A stretch of 25,769 nt of DNA. It comes from Haplomitrium mnioides (Eukaryota > Marchantiophyta > Haplomitriopsida > Calobryales). Numbering within the stretch: position 1 is the first letter of the stretch; every line of letters starts with the position of its first letter. The translations under genes and the position numbers were made by a program. A model generated the notes under the pieces. The model was not told the origin of the DNA and did not search any database. It was given only the letters and a program-made list of their open reading frames with translations. Shown in pieces: positions 19,726 to 25,769 of this stretch. Where the stretch lies: contig JBNGIS010020663.1 of NCBI GenBank assembly GCA_049999725.1, forward strand, positions 1-25,769, in the 5' to 3' direction.

Positions 19726-20640
19726 CGAGGTTATTTTTTAAAAACAAAAAGTACATGAGTTTTTGAGGTTGATTTCTGGCCATTTCAACAAGTATAATAG
19801 ATCAAGAGTCAATTTCATTATGCAAAATCCAACTCTATTATTAGTTTTTATGAAAATATTTGAAAACTCAAATTTGATAAAAAGTATAAAAATTATGGTA
19901 AATTTTCACCAAAAAATTGCATTTATCATTGATTACAATTGAAAGCCCAGCAATAGAAATACACGTCACAAGAACTATTTTGAAATATATTTGATTGTAC
20001 AAACTCTAGACGCGCCTATACATTATGCTCTTTGAAATGTTTTCTTTGGAAAAAAAATTACAAAACATAAAGAAAATGCCCAAATGGACTAGAAGTCAAA
20101 GGAATGAGTTTGCAATCATAGACTCAAAAATAAAGAAAGCAAAACATTGCATAGATTTAGGNNNNNNNNNNNNNNNNNNNNNNNNNNNNNNNNNNNNNNN
20201 NNNNNNNNNNNNNNNNNNNNNNNNNNNNNNNNNNNNNNNNNNNNNNNNNNNNNNNNNNNNNCATTGCATAGATTTAGGAGCTCTATTTTAAAGTTTAAGC
20301 AAGAAAGAAGCTTTCACTTGTAGTTGAAAATCCATGTACGTAAAAGTTAAAGTTGGCTTTAAAAAAAGGTTTTAATATTTTAAAATATTTCATCATTCAA
20401 TGAAGCATATACACAAACATATCATATTTCAGAATCAAAAAGGTAATAGCTAAAGAGATTGAATTAAGAGTGTAAATAAGAAACATTTGCAAGTTTCAGA
20501 CTTGATTCAACCAAACAAAGGTTTCAAGATCTACAAAAGAGTCTATGACTTGTGTACAAACTAAGTTGTAACCGGTAATCTTTGTATGTAGAAGCTTGAG
20601 GGTTGTATATGAGAAGTAGAACTTGTGAAAGGTTTGGACT
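19726..20640. other. Flanking DNA without recognisable gene
   Basis: AT-rich sequence between the copia element and the box array 3' of copy C gene T. It is interrupted by the N gap. The frame running across the Ns is not evidence of a gene. I find no match here to the two-gene unit or the copia element. Confidence 0.5.
20162..20261. other. Assembly gap of exactly 100 N
   Basis: The 17 bases before the gap (20145-20161, CATTGCATAGATTTAGG) are repeated exactly after it (20262-20278). This suggests two overlapping contig ends joined with a fixed-size gap, or a collapsed tandem repeat. Confidence 0.95.
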
Positions 20641-21030
20641 TCCATCCCAAAGTCTATGTGCGTATACGACTCCAAGCTCAAGATCTGAACACTCCACCGC
20701 AAAGTCTATGCATGCATACGAATCCAAACTCACCATCTGAACACTCCACAACAAAGACTGCTAAGAACTTAGGTTTTATATTCCATAGAAAAGTTTTTCT
20801 ATGCACGACGTTTTGAATTGCCAATCAAAGTCTATGCACGCATAGGTTCACACTTCTACAACTGAGGATACAAACTGTAAACATTCTTTTTTTCGCAACA
20901 AACTCTATGCATGCAAAAGATTTTGATTTCTAATTCGGAATCTAAAAGTAAAACGAGTACAAAGCTCTACATTTGAGTCAAAGCACGCCAAAGGCCTTAA
21001 GTTATACATCAAAGCCCTTGCAAGCAAAAA
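20640..21030. repeat. Degenerate palindromic-box array 3' of gene T, copy C
   Basis: Boxes AAAGTCTATGTGCGTATACG, AAAGTCTATGCATGCATACG, AAAGTCTATGCACGCATAGG and weaker ones (near 20,900, 20,980 and 21,010) are spaced about 50 bp or more. This mirrors the array 3' of gene M in copy A and puts boxes at the outer side of both genes of the unit. Confidence 0.7.
20649..20752. repeat. 52-bp tandem duplication, two units
   Basis: The units at 20649-20700 and 20701-20752 align without gaps. Each contains one palindromic box and ends ATCTGAACACTCCAC plus CGC or AAC. Confidence 0.85.
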
Positions 21031-21348
21031 ATAAGTAGTCAATTTGGGTAGATGCTTTAACGACACTATAACCTTAAACTCTTCTAGAAAACACTAAAGT
21101 TGGAAACAACATACTTACATTTTGGAGAAGAAAATATTTTACAAAGCAAACGAAAATATCAACTAAAGATCTTAGTTTTATTTACACAAAATAACACTCA
21201 ATTTGAAACAATTTACAGTAAAAAGTTTAAGATGGTAGAAACATTCAACAAGTTGTTTCAAAAGATTCTTATGTACTTTATAAAATAATAATCTTAAATT
21301 ACAATATACTTAAAAATACACAATATATAATAAAACTCTTAAATTACT
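21031..21348. other. AT-rich stretch downstream of gene T copy C
   Basis: Probably the 3' untranslated side of copy C gene T (minus strand). No gene, palindromic box or clear polyadenylation hexamer is seen. Confidence 0.45.
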
Positions 21349-23231
21349 TTAGTCACTCGTCTTGACTTCTTTGTATTCAGCTTTAGAAGATTCATCAGGA
21401 TTTATTTGATCTATCTCAATATTAATGATAGTGATTGAATCTCTTTGAAAAATTTCACGATTGAGGGCTTTCTGACTTTTGTACTCAAATAGATTTTCTT
21501 TAATGGTAGCTAGAGTGGTTTTCTTCAATTGGTTTTTTTGTGTAAGCAGAAAATCAAAAGATAGAATCATGATTTGTGTCACATCAAGTACATCAATATA
21601 TAACTTAGATTTGTTATAGCAGATTGGAGACACACACAGCAATCGAGCAGCGCCGCACTTCACTTCATCAATAGAATGAATACAAAGAGCTCATATTGTA
21701 CATAACCCTATCTATATATATGGTATAGATAGGGCTCGTCCTATAGTCCTATAACAAGATTTGCGTTTCCCTTTTGTTGCTGCTATTCTTTCTGAGAAGT
21801 ATTGTCCAAAAAATGCATCCTCATCCTCACAAGCAAACCATTGAACACGAACTCGTTTCAGGTTTAAGGGATCTTCCACATCAAATGACAAAACTTTGAG
21901 AACTTTGGCAGCCAAAAATAGTATGCTCTTTGGATCTAGAGCTGCAACAACACAAATAAACATTCTAGCTTGCAAATCATGTAGATTGCCAAATTTGTGT
22001 TGTTATTGAGTGTTGTGCGAAAGAGTCCCTTCTCACGGCCTAGGTGCTCCATCATAGATTGCTTGACGTGTAGAAAGTATTTGCTATACCGAAGTATCTT
22101 CTTCTGTCTATTGAGCATCAAGCTGAGAACTTAAACAAACATTTTGAGAATCATTACAAGTGTTTAACGGTTGTGAAGGTGGAAAGGTAAATTTTGCTTC
22201 GAGTCCTTGTCGTTTTTATTTTCAAGGATGTAGGCCACAATCTCTTGTTGGGTAAGAAAAAAGTCATTCCACCATTGAATATCAGAATCCTTAAAGAACT
22301 TGTAGCAGTTCTCACTTCTGTTGTCCCTTATTGAAAATACCATTTTCTCGGCATCAACTTCTCTTTTTTCCTTTTGAGATTGTTTGATTTCAGAATATGC
22401 CTTGAGAGGAATCAACATTGAACTCAAAATCTCTCTATCCACTTCAGGTAGGCACTTAAGTTGACAAATACTATCCGTAGGTAACCAGAATTCATCTATT
22501 GAAATTTTTTTGATTCAAGTCTTTGCCTTGGAATCATTTAATTGGAACTTGAATTGTTGATTAAAGGTAATGTCATGTATCCTTTGAACTAGAGAGGGAC
22601 GTTGTTGCAAAAAAATTTGAAATCCCAAGTTTCCAACAAAAGAGTTACCCGAGGTTTAGAATAATAGGATAATTGAAGTGTCTCTCTAAGACTCGTAATC
22701 GTGTTAGCTTTGACACGTTTCAAACGTTTCAAGAATTGGCTAAACATTTGATCAATTTGACCATAAGTATGACCAACCATGAGAAATCCCACCTTGAATT
22801 TTCGAAAAAAATTCTTGGCAATAAGGAGACTAAGATATCAAAATAGGATAGAATTCTTATTCTCTTGTGTCGTGTTGTCCAATTGAAGATACAAAGTTGG
22901 AGACATTGGGCCTTCAAAGTCATATAATATTTTGTTGAGCACAATAATTGTCTAATTAGAATCGCTACCCAAGTTTTCGTACGTCTCAAAGAAAGAGCAT
23001 GATTGAATATTAAGGCACCAACAACATGCACACCCACCAAACAATCTTTATCAATGTTTTTAAGTGGCAAAGGCTAATGTGGAATAGTAGTTTCCTTCTA
23101 ATCCATTCCATCAATGACAATTCCCAAGTACTTTTGACCATCGCTATAACATTTTCTTTGATGGTTTGCAATTTTTGTTCTTTCTTTCATTTGTTGATCA
23201 CGGTGAAGATTCAGTTGGCGATTGTATTTGA

Positions 23232-24019
23232 CTGCATCATCACAAAGCACGAAGGACATAAAAGTAGTTCAGTAAAACATATGTTAAAACTTGTAACTTC
23301 AAACGCAACCTCAAGTGCTAAAAACATTCAAGTTATCTTAAACAAATGTTTGGATTTGTAGAAGTGAAAACTTTGTAAAAGATTAAAAATAATTTTAGGT
23401 AATTCAAAAAAAGAAAAATATGTTTGACTTAAAATAAAAAAAGTTTTAGAAGGAGAAAAACAAGATTTGCTAGCAAAGGGTCACAAACCAGAACACATCT
23501 TCTGAGTTTTTAGAATGAGTGGAGACAATAATTGATCGTATGCGCATATAAGACCAATGCAACAACACCAATATCATGGCTTGGTGTGAATATTGTCACG
23601 ACTGGTTTTAAAAGAAATAAGAACAAATCCTATATGCGCATAGGATTTGCAAACAACAAAAATGATTCTTGCTATTGTTTTTCTTGACAAGGGCTCTTGA
23701 TTTAAAGCAACAAAAACAAAACCTATTGCAAGGCTAAGGTCACCACCAAGAATCAAATTCATTTTCTTGCTTTATTCGACTCTAGACAAGGTTGAGATTG
23801 AAACTTAAAACAATAGACCCTATGCGAGTATAGACTCTCTTCTCACAACTCAAGTTGCTAAGAATTATTCGACTCAAATCTTGTTTGCTGAACAACTTAA
23901 CAAAAACATATCTTTTGGCTCTAAGTTGAGAAAATATAACATCTCTAGAACTAAGCTTTGAGTCTAGAAAAAGGAGCATGGATTAACCAAAGGTGTCAAA
24001 AGAAGAGAAAATTTGTTAC
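23232..24019 (-). other. Large intron of gene T, copy C
   Basis: Donor TGACAAAG|GTAACA at 24020/24019 and acceptor GATGATGCAG|TCAAAT at 23232/23231 give a phase-1 junction reading SDK-V-KYNRQ. Inside are boxes near 23537, 23632 and 23820 (for example CCTATATGCGCATAGG). Confidence 0.65.
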
Positions 24020-25279
24020 CTTTGTCAGACTCCAAGACAAATTTTTCTCGCAAAGATTTTATTTCTTCGCATTTTTCACAAATAGCAAATCTATTGCATT
24101 TTGGAATTTTTTTCATTTGGAAAATGAGTTCTCCAATATTTTGTAAAACCCAAGAAACTAAGAATACAATCATGATATTTCTCTTTCAAATAAGTTGTGT
24201 AGTAGTCATAAACTTCCTATTTTGTAAAATTATCGGGCAAGTTATAAACTTTAGGAGTGGGTATTCTCTCGTCATGTCCCTAAAAAAAACTGTCCATCCA
24301 CTCACACACAAATACTCCTTTAGCAAATAGTTCTCTTTTTCCAAAAATGCCTCTAGGATCTACGTTTTTGAGATTTGGATTCTATCATTCCTTATTGATA
24401 ACATTAATTTGAAGGCTCTTCTACAGACATAGGTACCGCCAGGTAGAGTAAACCGATTGTCAACATCAGAGTCTTTTCTTAGTATTCCCTAGTGCGGTGT
24501 GATATCTCGATTGTTCATACTTTGTCAAAAGTACGTTTCTCTCATAATTTTTAAAAAATTTGTCTTGCACAACGACAACCAATTATTTCAACAACATGAA
24601 ATTCTCTTCAACTTAGAAATTGATATTGGATTGAGCTTTTTCCTCACAAAGCTCTCGTCATGAAGGTCTTCCCGCAAAGAATTTTTATGCAAGGTGTTTG
24701 CCCGTTTGGGTTTTGGCCCAGATAAAAAATTCTTACGTTGTGTTGATCGATTCGGTCCGTAGGCGAATCCAACTATAGAAAATAATTCATTGTCTTAAAG
24801 ATCTTGATCATCATCATAAACATTGTTTGTTCCATTCCCAAAATTTTTGGAGACATGAGGTTCTTCTTGAGGACTGAGAGATTTACACCATTTCGAAACA
24901 AAATCTTGATCAATATCTCAAGTATTAGGAAATATTTTTTGTAAGAAAATCGGTGCCCTTGGCGATAACTCCAACAAAATGTTGATTGATTGAGACTCTT
25001 CTCTAGAATTGTTTCCCAAATTGTCGTTTGAAGACCCCTCCAAAAGAATTCAGTTTGTTTCAAATTTTCCAATCTTCTTGCGAGGTGCAACTTAAAACAA
25101 AATCACTCGTTGTTTGAGTGGTGTTATTGGGGATAGGGATTCATCTCCAAAATTAAAACCATCCACAGACTGTATGCTCTTTTTGTTTTGAACAAGTTAA
25201 CTTTGTTGGAATACTCAAAAGAAAGAATCAACTTTGACTACTTGAAGAGAAACAAAGATCTTGTGCTTGAAGTAGTTTG

Positions 25280-25459
25280 TTTCTTTAGTTTTCGGCGAGT
25301 ACTGGGTTCCTTTTTTGATCCTTGGCCCGCAAGTTGTTCACTCATTAATCCTATACGCGCATTGGATTCACTCGTTAATCTTATATCCGCATTGGATTCA
25401 CTCTTTGACCCTATGCGCGCATAGGGTCCAATCCCTAGTCCTATACATGCATAGAGTTC
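25280..25459 (-). repeat. Coding minisatellite in T copy C: six 30-bp units
   Basis: Units ELYACIGLGI, GPYARIGSKS, ESNADIRLTS, ESNARIGLMS, EQLAGQGSKK and EPSTRRKLKK. The DNA includes the perfect palindrome CCTATGCGCGCATAGG near 25412. Confidence 0.85.
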
Positions 25460-25678
25460 ACCTTCTTGATCTTTTTGAGCAGAGCTATCTGATTCATTAG
25501 AAGCCATCTTTTTCCCTAATATACTCGCCATCACACTTGATGCTTTTGGTACTCCATCGCTTACCTCCAAAGAATTGCAGTTTTAACAAATCTCAACCTG
25601 CCTTTCAAATGTAACACTTTTTTGTGAAGATGACTCTTGAAATTCTAACCTCTTCTTGCCTTTAAAAACTCTAGCCAT

Positions 25679-25769
25679 TGAAATGCTCACTAAAAATCAA
25701 CTATTTGAAGAAACAAATTGAGGTGTATTTGAGGGATTTGAGGATTTCAGGATTTGAGGTGTATCCCGA
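25679..25769. promoter_or_regulatory. Start of the divergent promoter of copy C, cut by the window edge
   Basis: It lies directly upstream of the T start codon on the minus strand and begins like the copy A spacer. By analogy with A and B, an M gene on the plus strand should start about 370 bp beyond the window. Confidence 0.4.

Larger units (their letters stand above)
21349..25678 (-). pseudogene. Copy C of gene T: near-complete DUF7869-type putative transposase, degenerate
   Basis: Minus strand, from the ATG at 25676-25678 to a TAA at 21349-21351. Exon 1 (25678-24020) repeats copies A and B: Ser-rich N-terminus, six 10-residue repeats, RKDSD-region and HFPNVKIP-like, ICEKCEEIKSL (C-x2-C). 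After a 788-bp intron, exon 2 (from 23231) reads NRQLNLHRDQQMKERTKI, then VIDGMD (about 23101-23120), VGVHVVGAL, YLQLDN-TTQENKN (about 22861-22890) and FLMVGHTYGQIDQMFSQF (about 22735-22790). These match the DUF7869 pattern IDGMDQ ... QLDN..ENKN ... GHTHEDIDQ, an RNase H-like fold proposed for transposases. The tail (21975-21712, IFICVVAALDP...KRVRVQWF...GQYFSERIA) looks like a Tudor/BAH-type module. Frameshifts, stops and an internal deletion of about 105 bp near 25199 disable it. Transposase activity is inferred from the family and repeat nature. Confidence 0.8.

Noticed and set aside
20025-20291. Open frame running through the N gap
   Set aside because: It exists only because Ns are read as unknown residues. 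There is no homology or repeat family support.

Overview
The window looks like repetitive, AT-rich nuclear DNA from a land plant. The evidence is a degenerate plant-type Ty1/copia LTR retrotransposon, spliceosomal introns, a 100-N assembly gap, and the lack of any intact open host gene. I cannot resolve the clade. No rRNA, tRNA, CRISPR array or bacterial-style operon was seen.

Most of the DNA outside the copia element belongs to three decayed copies (A, B, C) of one repeated two-gene unit. Each unit is a divergent pair on a shared promoter of about 460 bp. One gene, here called M, encodes a protein with a ParB/Srx-like segment (GGNHS box) followed by a beta-order DNA N4/N6 methyltransferase (motif IV ADIPYG, then motif I DLCSGSG). 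The other gene, called T, encodes a DUF7869-type, RNase H-like putative transposase (IDGMD, QLDN and GHTYGQIDQ motifs, plus a C-terminal Tudor/BAH-like tail). The pairing suggests a DNA transposon family that carries its own DNA methyltransferase.

Layout: copy A has T on the minus strand at 1-1470 (cut by the window edge) and M on the plus strand at 1934-6291 (4 exons, complete but full of stops). Copy B has M minus at 8488-7160 (5' part only) and T plus at 8947-11219 (5' part only); short inverted repeats lie exactly where its homology to the other copies stops. A copia element (11285-19720, LTRs of 282/281 bp, target duplication AAAAT) is inserted just outside the right edge of copy B. Copy C has T minus at 25678-21349, the most complete T gene; its M gene would lie beyond the right edge.

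A palindromic box, consensus near TCCATGCGCGCATGGA, is the other dominant signal. It forms 24-25 bp tandem arrays inside both large introns of M, looser arrays beyond the 3' ends of M and T, and single boxes inside the T intron. A related core is translated as a 10-residue repeat in T, present 4, 5 and 6 times in copies A, B and C. A reasonable working model is that the boxes are binding or modification sites for one of the two element proteins, but nothing in the sequence proves that.

All genes here are pseudogenes. The in-frame stops of copy A M are almost all TAG, several at positions where copy B has Gln, which fits decay of methylated CAG (CHG) sites.
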